DNA from: Paenibacillus sp. oral taxon 786 str. D14
GTDB lineage: Bacteria; Bacillota; Bacilli; Paenibacillales; Paenibacillaceae
NCBI RefSeq assembly: GCF_000159955.1
Contig: NZ_GG695989.1
Location: 58,051-64,111 of the forward strand
Length of the DNA stretch: 6,061 nt
Direction: 5' to 3'
Shown here: piece after piece, positions 1-4,535 of the stretch
How the letters are laid out: each line of letters begins with the position of its first letter
How positions within the stretch are numbered: the first letter of the stretch is position 1
Made by a program: the position numbers and the translations under genes
The notes under the pieces: model-generated
Database searches by the model: none
What the model was told of the DNA's origin: nothing
The model's input: the letters and a program-made list of their open reading frames with translations, nothing else

Positions 1-57
1 GGAACCAATTCAGCCGGAGATGGATGGAACATCTCTGATGACGATTTGCCATTCTAA
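1..57 (+). CDS. ssb: Single-stranded DNA-binding protein, C-terminal end only
   Basis: The frame open from base 1 reads GTNSAGDGWNISDDDLPF and stops at TAA 55-57. A glycine/asparagine-rich linker ending in DDDLPF is the standard acidic tip of bacterial SSB, which recruits replication, repair and recombination partners to single-stranded DNA. The oligonucleotide-binding fold would lie upstream, outside the window. The stop overlaps the next start codon (TAATG), so the nuclease gene is probably translationally coupled to it. Whether this is the housekeeping SSB or a mobile-element copy cannot be told from 18 residues; the phage-like neighbours favour a mobile copy. Confidence 0.82.
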   Translation, partial: GTNSAGDGWNISDDDLPF

Positions 58-737
58 TGCTGTACTCTTATTCCCGGCTCTCGCTTTATGAAACTTGCCC
101 TTATCGATTTTACCAAAAGTACATTTTAGGTAAAAAAGAGCCAGTTACTAAACCACTAGCTCTTGGAAAAGCAGTTCATAAAGCGATTGAGCTAAAGATC
201 AATGGAGTATCTGAGCATGAAGCCATTATAGAGGCAATTATTGAATCAGATTTTCATCCCGAAGTGACTTATGAAGAGATTGCTTCATTGGTGCAGCGTG
301 CTCCGGAAGTCAGGGGACAAACGGAAGTTCATTTTGTACTTCCACTTGGAGACGGTATTCAACTTCAAGGCTACATTGATCTTCTGGAAGAGGAACGATT
401 TTGGGATTGGAAATCGAATTGGCGGCCGTACCGAGCAAATGATACAAGGCAGCTTGCATTATATGCTTGGGCAATTATGAAAATGAGAGGACTCCGGCAA
501 GTCATGGGGACATTGTACTTTCTACGCTTCAGGAAAGCAGAATCGTTTGTATATAACGAGTCTGATGCCAATGAAGCTAGAGAATGGGCGCGTGGTTTGG
601 CGGAAGAAATTGAAATGAAGAAGTCTTGTCTGGAATCATTCCCGGATATGGCTTCTTCTTTGTTTCCGCCTACTCCAGGCAGCCAATGTAAGCATTGTCC
701 GTTTGTGCTGGAGTGTTATCAAAATTCGAAAAATTAA
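57..737 (+). CDS. Cas4/AddB-like PD-(D/E)XK nuclease with probable Fe-S cluster
   Basis: This 226-residue protein has the layout of the RecB/AddB/Cas4-like exonuclease superfamily. The N-terminus (YSYSRLSLYETCPYRFYQKY) carries the first cluster cysteine, C14. The nuclease core follows: H41 in GKAVH, E90, D108 in GYIDLL, the D117-W-K119 catalytic pair and a QxxxY motif at Q132-Y136. The C-terminus supplies C211, C214 and C220 (CKHC...C), completing four cysteines that in this family bind a [4Fe-4S] cluster. The expected activity is DNA end resection or single-strand exonuclease. No separate Shine-Dalgarno is visible before the ATG, which overlaps the ssb stop; coupling explains this. A standalone nuclease beside SSB resembles phage recombination modules. 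A Cas4 role in CRISPR adaptation is unlikely because no cas1 or cas2 is nearby. Confidence 0.85.
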   Translation: MLYSYSRLSLYETCPYRFYQKYILGKKEPVTKPLALGKAVHKAIELKINGVSEHEAIIEAIIESDFHPEVTYEEIASLVQRAPEVRGQTEVHFVLPLGDGIQLQGYIDLLEEERFWDWKSNWRPYRANDTRQLALYAWAIMKMRGLRQVMGTLYFLRFRKAESFVYNESDANEAREWARGLAEEIEMKKSCLESFPDMASSLFPPTPGSQCKHCPFVLECYQNSKN

Positions 738-755
738 GTTGAGAGGATGAGATAA

Positions 756-1637
756 ATGAGTCATTTTACAGTTGCGGTGATTACAGAGTCGTTGGATAAA
801 GTTGAGGATTTGTTGGCTCCTTATCAAGAAAACAACATGGGAGATTGTCCAAAAGAGTATCTGGAGTTCCATGATGTTGAAGAAGAGTACCGCAAGATTT
901 ATGAAAATGAATCTTTAGAACGAATTCAATTGGAAGACGGGCGTATCGTATCGCCATATGATAAGGTATTCAGAAAAGTAACTCCAAGTGGCAGTGTAAT
1001 CGGATATGAAGTGCCGGGTCACTTAAAACGAGTTCAGATTCGATATACGGAAGTGTATCCTTCTTTTGATGATTTCATGGTCGAATACGTAGGGTACACA
1101 TCACGTGATGAAGAAACAGGAAAGTACGGCTACTGGGAGAATCCTAATGCTAAATGGGACTGGTATTCCATTGGTGGCAGATGGTCAGGTTCGCTTTTGC
1201 TGAAGTCAGGAAAACGGGCTGATGCTGCTCGGATCAAGGACATTTTCTTTATTGAACAAACCGAGCATAAAGGTATGACGGTTGAGATTGAAGGGTACCA
1301 AGTACCCGCAGCTCTTGCACCAGATATTCAAATCATGGCGGCCGAGGCGACTGAGGCTTGGGAAGAGATGATGGCCGGAAGAAGCCTTTATCGACCGGAA
1401 TTTATCCTTGAAAGATACGGAGATAAGCAATCTTATATTCGTGAGGTGCTGAGCTTTTCTACCTATGCAGTGATTACGCCGGATGGTAAGTGGCATGCAA
1501 AAGGGGATATGGGCTGGTTTGGTATGGGTTCCGAAACCTCCGAAGAAGCCCGAAACTTTAATACTTCATACTTTGATACATTCATCAAAACAGCCGATCC
1601 TGATCACTATTTGGTCGTCGTGGATTGTCATATCTAA
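756..1637 (+). CDS. Phage-type protein of unknown function, 293 aa
   Basis: I do not recognise a named family with a known activity. The start ATG follows a GAGAGGATGAG ribosome binding site, 18 bases after the nuclease stop, so it belongs to the same transcription unit. The protein is soluble-looking, acidic and aromatic-rich, with no signal peptide or membrane segment. It begins MSHFTVAVIT and has a distinctive block NPNAKWDWYSIGGRWSG (residues 129-145). The tail (FSTYAVITPDGKWHAKGDMGWFGMG, residues 234-258, then YLVVVDCHI at 285-293) has a pattern I recall from hypothetical proteins of Firmicute phages and plasmids. The tryptophan/glycine motifs look like conserved structural or binding residues, but no catalytic signature is evident. 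Confidence 0.8.
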   Translation: MSHFTVAVITESLDKVEDLLAPYQENNMGDCPKEYLEFHDVEEEYRKIYENESLERIQLEDGRIVSPYDKVFRKVTPSGSVIGYEVPGHLKRVQIRYTEVYPSFDDFMVEYVGYTSRDEETGKYGYWENPNAKWDWYSIGGRWSGSLLLKSGKRADAARIKDIFFIEQTEHKGMTVEIEGYQVPAALAPDIQIMAAEATEAWEEMMAGRSLYRPEFILERYGDKQSYIREVLSFSTYAVITPDGKWHAKGDMGWFGMGSETSEEARNFNTSYFDTFIKTADPDHYLVVVDCHI

Positions 1638-1657
1638 AATATCTGATCATTGATGTT

Positions 1658-1719
1658 CCCCTTCCGTTTGATTACAATGAGTTTAACAAAGAGTTTAACA
1701 AACTGAGCGGAAGGAGGGG
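1658..1719 (+). promoter_or_regulatory. Inverted repeat that could mask the antitoxin ribosome binding site
   Basis: CCTTCCG at 1660-1666 is perfectly complementary to CGGAAGG at 1708-1714. The right arm contains the first bases of the AAGGAGGGG Shine-Dalgarno (1711-1719) of the ORF that starts at 1724. The 41-base loop contains a tandem repeat. In RNA this pairing would partly hide the ribosome binding site; as DNA it could be an operator. The pairing is seen in sequence, while a regulatory role is inference. Confidence 0.35.
1679..1702 (+). repeat. Tandem direct repeat, 2 x GAGTTTAACAAA
   Basis: Two perfect adjacent 12-base copies (1679-1690 and 1691-1702) lie just upstream of the toxin-antitoxin pair. 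Iterated sites in this place are often antitoxin operators, but the repeat could also be a simple duplication inside the leader. Confidence 0.6.
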
Positions 1720-1723
1720 CGTC

Positions 1724-1885
1724 ATGAACAAGGAGGAGAAGCAAGTGGCAAAATCCAAAGATACAAATTCGGAAAATGCTAAATTAAAAGATATTCCTAG
1801 AGATGCTTGGGTCGTTGGCTCTGAGTATAATTTCTGGCTGAACGACAAGGACGATGTTTATGACGAACTCTACAAGGACGTTTAA
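1724..1885 (+). CDS. Probable antitoxin partner of the PemK-like toxin, 53 aa
   Basis: This small acidic/charged protein starts MNKEEKQVAKSKDTNSENAK and ends WLNDKDDVYDELYKDV. I chose ATG 1724 because AAGGAGGGG lies just upstream. The same frame is open from a TTG at 1625, but that codon lies inside the preceding gene and has no ribosome binding site. The last 26 bases overlap the toxin gene, the usual antitoxin-then-toxin order with coupled translation. The acidic, aromatic C-terminal segment (W and Y spaced among D/E) fits an antitoxin tail that occupies the basic RNA-binding groove of a MazF-fold toxin. No DNA-binding domain such as AbrB/SpoVT is visible in 53 residues, so any autoregulation would be unusual. 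The role is inferred from position and composition. Confidence 0.6.
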   Translation: MNKEEKQVAKSKDTNSENAKLKDIPRDAWVVGSEYNFWLNDKDDVYDELYKDV

Positions 1886-2201
1886 ACGTGGGAGTGTTTG
1901 GATTGCTGAAATTGTTTATCGTGACGATGTAAGCAAGTCCAAGAAGCGACCTGTCGTTGTGTTAATGGAGGACAATCAGGATGAAGATTTACTGATTGCT
2001 CCAATAACAAGTTCATATATGCGGAATCATTGGGACATAAACTTGCTCGATTGGAAGTTAGCCGGGTTGGTCTTTCCTTCCTATGTTAGAACGTCCAAAT
2101 TGAGTAGCGTTCATTATGAACGACTAAAACATGAAATAGGAATTTTAACTGATGAAGACTTACAAGCGGTTCTTAATGCTTGTAGGTCTTTATTTTTATG
2201 A
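1860..2201 (+). CDS. PemK/MazF-family mRNA interferase toxin
   Basis: The 113-residue protein fits the MazF/PemK fold, a sequence-specific endoribonuclease that cleaves mRNA and arrests growth. Numbered from ATG 1854, the landmarks are KRGSVWIAEI (11-20), the conserved RP in KKRPVVVL (R32), LIAPITSS (47-54), the YVRTSKL strand (77-83) and a C-terminal helix ILTDEDLQAVLNACRSLF. R32 and T52 sit where the MazF catalytic Arg and Ser/Thr are expected. Two starts are possible, ATG 1854 and ATG 1860; 1860 is better spaced from AAGG (1847-1850). Either way the gene begins inside the putative antitoxin gene. It appears intact. In a mobile element such a pair would serve maintenance or phage defence. 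Confidence 0.85.
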   Translation: MTNSTRTFKRGSVWIAEIVYRDDVSKSKKRPVVVLMEDNQDEDLLIAPITSSYMRNHWDINLLDWKLAGLVFPSYVRTSKLSSVHYERLKHEIGILTDEDLQAVLNACRSLFL

Positions 2202-2226
2202 AAATTAAATTAGGAGAGTGTTGAAA

Positions 2227-2583
2227 ATGACAGCAGTAATTGAAAAATTGACCGAAGAAAAAGCAATTGAACTAGCCTTAGAAATCGAGCGTACGGAAGC
2301 GGCGTTGAAGCAAATGAAAGTGAACTTGAAGGCTTATGTGGATGATAATGGCCCACTGCAAGCTGGAGATAAATTGTGGGGATACAGCATTTCGACTTCT
2401 TGGCAGTTTGGAGCCGATAGTTTGAAGGAACTGGCCGTAGCGATTACAGCAGAAGGAAAGAATGCTTGGGAGTTCCTTAGTCTTCCGGCTACTTCGATTA
2501 AGAAGCTCGGCTGGGATGAAGCTGCTTTGTCCCAATATGGCACGTTGAAAGAAACGAAGCGTTTCGATTCGAGAAAAGTCTAA
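2227..2583 (+). CDS. Phage-type protein of unknown function with N-terminal coiled coil, 118 aa
   Basis: The start ATG 2227 follows TTAGGAGAG with good spacing; in-frame GTG 2218 and TTG 2221 lie on or next to that Shine-Dalgarno and are less likely. Residues 4-38 form a charged amphipathic helix (EKLTEEKAIELALEIERTEA...) likely to be a coiled coil. A compact domain follows: DNGPLQAGDKLWGYSISTSWQF (40-61), then NAWEFLSLPATSIKKLGWDE (79-98) and a basic tail TKRFDSRKV. The pattern 'diglycine/proline turn, GDKLWGY, LGWDE, KRF' recurs in small proteins of Firmicute phage replication/recombination modules as I recall them, but no activity is known to me. It is the last gene of the upstream run; no terminator with a T-tract follows it. 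Confidence 0.75.
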   Translation: MTAVIEKLTEEKAIELALEIERTEAALKQMKVNLKAYVDDNGPLQAGDKLWGYSISTSWQFGADSLKELAVAITAEGKNAWEFLSLPATSIKKLGWDEAALSQYGTLKETKRFDSRKV

Positions 2584-2625
2584 TTGCATCTTTAGTTCTC
2601 AGAGTAAATTATGGTTCGAGATAGT

Positions 2626-2631
2626 TATAAA
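2626..2631 (+). promoter_or_regulatory. Possible -10 box upstream of radC
   Basis: TATAAA matches the sigma-A -10 consensus at five of six positions and lies in the AT-rich part of the gap, before the GC-rich leader. No convincing -35 hexamer is found 16-18 bases upstream, so this is only a weak candidate. A start here would place the hairpins in the 5' untranslated RNA. Confidence 0.22.
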
Positions 2632-2640
2632 TAATTTCGC

Positions 2641-2719
2641 CTCTCGCCCGGCGTTAAACGGCGGTGTTTATTTCCGACACCGCCGTAAGGCGGCTCGGGG
2701 TAAACGGGAAGGAGTAAAA
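2641..2719 (+). promoter_or_regulatory. GC-rich structured leader of radC with two competing hairpins
   Basis: The 136-base gap before radC is AT-rich up to 2640, then abruptly GC-rich. ACGGCGGTGT (2658-2667) pairs perfectly with ACACCGCCGT (2677-2686), a 10-bp stem with a 9-base loop. CCGCC-GTAA-GGCGG (2680-2693) is an alternative hairpin with a GNRA-type loop. It reuses part of the first stem's 3' arm, so the two are mutually exclusive. CCCG (2647-2650) can also pair with CGGG (2696-2699) around the first stem. No T-tract follows, so this is not a simple terminator. A cis-acting RNA switch, an mRNA-stabilising stem or a protein-binding site are options. The radC ribosome binding site AAGGAG (2709-2714) lies just downstream. 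Confidence 0.5.
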
Positions 2720-3208
2720 ATGAAAGATTTTATGGTGATGGAATCTCAGTTGAATGCTTTGCCACCTAGAAGACGCAAACAGGCTGAGAAGTTGCTAGAA
2801 CTGATTCGAAAAGTGATGGAGGGGGAGAAAGATCACTATATCCATACACCAGCCGATGTTTTTCAGGCTGTGGCTACCGATTTAGTTGGATTAGATAAGG
2901 AACATTTTATGATCCTTATTTTAAATACAAAGAATCGAATTTTGTCTAAAGAGGTTATCTCTATCGGTACGTTAAACTCCGCAATCGTGCATCCTCGTGA
3001 AGTCTTTAAACCTGCAATCATTAAAGGAGCTGCATCCATTATTTGTGTGCATAATCACCCTTCAGGTGATCCTGCTCCTAGTTCTGAAGATAAGAAATTG
3101 ACCGAAAGACTAATACAAGCTGGTGAAATAATTGGCATCGATGTCCTGGATCATGTTGTTATCGGAACGGAAGGATATGTTTCTTTAAAGGAGCAGGGCA
3201 TGATATGA
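2720..3208 (+). CDS. radC: RadC-family JAMM/MPN domain protein, short mobile-element type
   Basis: The 162-residue protein contains the full JAMM metal-binding signature: E61 in DKEHFMILILNTKN and H111-x-H113-x7-S121-x2-D124 in the sequence VHNHPSGDPAPSSED. These residues would bind zinc in a JAB-like hydrolase fold. Chromosomal RadC is longer and has an N-terminal helix-hairpin-helix region. Here that is replaced by about 40 charged, helical residues (LPPRRRKQAEKLLELIRKVM), as in short RadC homologues of phages, plasmids and genomic islands. The start is supported by AAGGAG with 5-base spacing. The old link to radiation repair is doubtful; the molecular substrate of the family is not established. 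It overlaps the next ORF by ATGA. Confidence 0.92.
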   Translation: MKDFMVMESQLNALPPRRRKQAEKLLELIRKVMEGEKDHYIHTPADVFQAVATDLVGLDKEHFMILILNTKNRILSKEVISIGTLNSAIVHPREVFKPAIIKGAASIICVHNHPSGDPAPSSEDKKLTERLIQAGEIIGIDVLDHVVIGTEGYVSLKEQGMI

Positions 3209-3369
3209 CAGCCAAGGATCGCTTTTTAACTGAGCTTTTGAAGAGGGATGGTAAGGAACGGTGGGTAGCTGCGTTGTTGCTTGCTGCCCCTCCTGAAGTT
3301 TTGAGTACAGTTACGGTGAAAACTTTGCGCAAGGAAGGAAAGGCGGTTATGAATGCTTCTAATAGCTAA
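3205..3369 (+). CDS. Small ORF of unknown function, 54 aa
   Basis: An ATG overlapping the radC stop in an ATGA junction opens a 54-codon frame (MTAKDRFLTELLKRDGKERW...), ending at TAA 3367-3369. AAGGAG at 3188-3193, inside the end of radC, gives an 11-base spacing. The peptide is basic, with an amphipathic N-terminal helix, a short hydrophobic stretch (VAALLLAAPPEV, residues 21-32) and a Lys-rich tail; it is not a convincing membrane protein. No family is recognised. The coupled start and tight packing before the SpoVS-like gene support real translation. Confidence 0.55.
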   Translation: MTAKDRFLTELLKRDGKERWVAALLLAAPPEVLSTVTVKTLRKEGKAVMNASNS

Positions 3370-3398
3370 TGAAATTCAGGGAGAAGGTGTTTGGCATA

Positions 3399-3659
3399 AT
3401 GATTAGTATTTGCAAAATTTCTGCTCATGCCAATCCAGTTGAAGCAGCCCAGCGAATCGCTAATGTAATTCGTAAATGTGGCGTGGTGGAGTTGCAAGCG
3501 GTAGGAGATAACGCCATAAGTAAGGCAGTGAAAGCTGTAGCTATTGCACAGGAGTCAATTGTGCAGAATGTGGACATGGTTTGTACTCCATCTTTTATGG
3601 TTTCAGATTCGAAGGGTGAGAAAGTCGCTGGAATGAAAATAGTCGTAGAGAATAGATAA
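3399..3659 (+). CDS. SpoVS-like (stage V sporulation protein S family) protein
   Basis: From ATG 3399 the protein is 86 residues, the usual length of SpoVS, a small Alba-like-fold protein that affects septation and coat assembly during Bacillus sporulation. Family landmarks in order are ISICKISAHANPVEAAQRIANVIR (2-25), ELQAVGDNAISKAVKAVAIA (31-50), VDMVCTPSF (58-66) and the closing strand AGMKIVVENR (77-86). An upstream ATG at 3369 in the same frame would add ten residues not found in the family. The later ATG has GAGAAGGTG at 9-base spacing and gives the right length. Chromosomal SpoVS is extremely conserved, and this copy is clearly divergent (for instance KCGVVELQAVGDNAIS), suggesting a mobile paralogue that may bind nucleic acid. 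Last gene before a terminator. Confidence 0.85.
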   Translation: MISICKISAHANPVEAAQRIANVIRKCGVVELQAVGDNAISKAVKAVAIAQESIVQNVDMVCTPSFMVSDSKGEKVAGMKIVVENR

Positions 3660-3669
3660 TTCAAAGATG

Positions 3670-3706
3670 AAAGCAGCTTTCCCTGGAATTGGAGAGCTGC
3701 TTTTTT
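3670..3706 (+). terminator. Rho-independent terminator after the SpoVS-like gene
   Basis: AAAGCAGCT (3670-3678) pairs perfectly with AGCTGCTTT (3695-3703) around a 16-base loop, and the right arm runs into a six-T tract (3701-3706). It starts 10 bases after the stop codon. This is the clearest transcription boundary in the window. Confidence 0.88.
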
Positions 3707-3727
3707 CACATGAGAGGGGAATGGAGA

Positions 3728-3940
3728 ATGAACAGCAGTATTGTTTCTTACCCTAACCGTGGTCCGTATGGAAGCAGCAAATATCGAGGAAACTGCTCAG
3801 GACATTTAATCGCCGATTTGTTGGATTATTATCAGACAAAGCGCTTTGTTGAAGTTTTCGCCGGTGGGGGTACAGGAGCAGATGTGGCTAAATCTAAAGC
3901 TATCCGCTCAATTCACATCCACCTGTCGCACCTTACATAG
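3728..3940 (+). pseudogene. Truncated DNA methyltransferase, N-terminal fragment only
   Basis: ATG 3728 follows GAGAGGGGA, and the frame runs 70 codons. It starts MNSSIVSYPNRGPYGSSKYR and continues to a SAM-binding motif I, FVEVFAGGGTGADVAKSK (40-57), as in phage-encoded DNA adenine/cytosine-N4 methylases. These are far longer and need a (D/N/H)PP(Y/W) catalytic motif; none is present here. Methyltransferase-like sequence continues to about residue 66 (RSIHIHLS). The frame then enters the first CRISPR repeat, and that repeat provides the TAG stop (3938-3940). The fragment retains the SAM-binding loop but cannot be an active enzyme. The in-frame TTG at 3689 lies inside the terminator and is not the start. 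The break is best explained by recombination. Confidence 0.75.
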
Positions 3941-4021
3941 GTGCGTGGATTGAAATTCCTATCTATTCAAAGAATTCTATCCATTATAGGTCGTACCCTT
4001 TGCGGGTACGTGGATTGATAT
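3925..4021 (+). CRISPR. Type I-C-like CRISPR mini-array: two repeats, one spacer
   Basis: Repeat 1 is 3925-3956 and repeat 2 is 3990-4021, each 32 bases; the spacer 3957-3989 is 33 bases and AT-rich. Both begin GTCG and carry the 3' handle GTGGATTGA, the hallmark of Bacillales type I-C repeats. They differ at 9 of 32 positions. The stem is kept in both: repeat 1 pairs CGCACCT with AGGTGCG, repeat 2 pairs CGTACCC with GGGTACG, each around a 5-base loop. Two base pairs thus changed on both sides (C5:G19 to T5:A19 and T9:A15 to C9:G15). Transcription on + is expected, giving crRNAs with the 3' repeat handle upstream of the spacer. There is no leader (methyltransferase fragment abuts instead) and no cas gene in the window. 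It may be an array remnant or an orphan mini-array served by a host system in trans. Confidence 0.82.
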
Positions 4022-4095
4022 ACTTCAGTAAATCGTGGAGAATTGTCGCTGGTCAAATAGGTGGCTTAAAACACTCTTTTTTTAATCAAAGCCCT

Positions 4096-4149
4096 ACTGC
4101 ACAAGGAATTATTATCCTCCCTGTGCAGTTAATCGGCTTGTTCAGCCGA
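4096..4149. other. Two adjacent hairpins in the gene-free gap
   Basis: ACTGCACA (4096-4103) pairs perfectly with TGTGCAGT (4122-4129). The stem continues as AGGA (4104-4107) with TCCT (4115-4118) after a CCC bulge. Three bases on, TCGGCT (4133-4138) pairs with AGCCGA (4144-4149) around a 5-base loop. An eight-T run precedes them at about 4076-4083, and none follows on the + strand, so they are not a plus-strand terminator. A short direct repeat GATCAG (4154-4159, 4161-4166) lies beyond. The rest of 4022-4225 shows no coding ORF I can support. Confidence 0.45.
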
Positions 4150-4237
4150 CCAAGATCAGAGATCAGTAGGTAGAGCTTAGAAAATCGTGTCAAGATATAG
4201 AATAATATTTGTTTGAGAAAAATTTGGAGGTGATCCA

Positions 4238-4297
4238 ATGGATTTAGCGAATATATGTATCATAGTCATATTGATTTCTATATGGAGGAGAAGGTAA
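4238..4297 (+). CDS. 19-residue hydrophobic peptide with near-perfect Shine-Dalgarno
   Basis: MDLANICIIVILISIWRRR is encoded after GGAGGTGATCC (4226-4236), an 11-base match to the anti-Shine-Dalgarno end of Bacillales 16S rRNA, though the 1-base gap from its end to the ATG puts the GGAGG core 7 bases upstream, which is ideal. Residues 4-16 are almost wholly hydrophobic and are capped by RRR, giving a single minimal membrane segment with a positive-inside C-terminus. Its stop overlaps the next start (TAATG). Candidates are a small membrane peptide, a membrane-acting toxin-like peptide or a leader peptide. The initiation site is far stronger than chance would suggest, but no homologue is recognised. 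Confidence 0.45.
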   Translation: MDLANICIIVILISIWRRR

Positions 4298-4498
4298 TGG
4301 ATAGAATTCGAATTGATCCTCCACCCAACCCACCAGACTTTACTAAAGACGGTTGAGCGTGACATTAAGTTGCTCCTTGAAGGGCTTGTTCAAAAATGCG
4401 GCCATTGGGATCAGAACGTATTAAACCAATGCAGCGGCTTCAATATCGAAAAGGTTAAGCATTATCAAAGTTATTCAATTAGACCCCCATGCCGCTGA
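4297..4498 (+). pseudogene. Possible frameshifted small gene, proline-rich start
   Basis: From ATG 4297, with GGAGGAGAAGG directly upstream, the frame gives MDRIRIDPPPNPPDFTKDG and stops at TGA 4354-4356. The adjacent frame stays open to TGA 4496-4498 and reads VERDIKLLLEGLVQKCGHWD... from 4352, which looks like ordinary protein. Removing one G at 4351/4352 would join them as ...FTKD-VERDIK..., a 66-residue product. Either the gene is broken by a one-base insertion, or the 19-residue peptide is itself the product, or translation shifts frame. The last residues (RPPCR) fall at a palindrome next to the insertion sequence and may not be native. Function unknown. Confidence 0.4.
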
Positions 4499-4505
4499 CG
4501 CGGCA
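4490..4505. repeat. Short palindrome at the left flank of the insertion sequence
   Basis: TGCCGC (4490-4495) and GCGGCA (4500-4505) form a perfect 6-bp inverted repeat around TGAC. It lies at the composition change between AT-rich DNA and the GC-richer IS110 element. It could be part of the element's left end or the target hairpin it inserted beside; IS110-family elements often choose structured targets. Confidence 0.4.
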
Positions 4506-4535
4506 CCATCAGATGATGAAAAAGGGGACGTGCGG

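Noticed and set aside
1625..1723. Longer 86-residue version of the putative antitoxin
   Set aside because: It needs a TTG start inside the previous gene with no ribosome binding site; ATG 1724 has a strong one.
2658..2686. Hairpin before radC as an intrinsic terminator
   Set aside because: No T-tract follows on either strand; it is followed by a GC-rich stretch.
3369..3398. ATG 3369 as start of the SpoVS-like gene
   Set aside because: It adds ten residues not typical of the family and would lie on top of the Shine-Dalgarno of ATG 3399.
3689..3727. TTG 3689 as methyltransferase start
   Set aside because: It lies within the terminator hairpin; ATG 3728 has its own ribosome binding site and begins at the expected N-terminus.
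4045..4076. Possible third CRISPR repeat starting GTCGC and containing ATAGGTG
   Set aside because: It shares scattered positions with repeat 1 but lacks the stem pairing and the GTGGATTGA handle, and lies only 23 bases after repeat 2 where about 33 is expected.
4076..4129. T-run plus hairpin as a terminator
   Set aside because: The T-run precedes the hairpin on +, and on the minus strand the hairpin is followed by A's.
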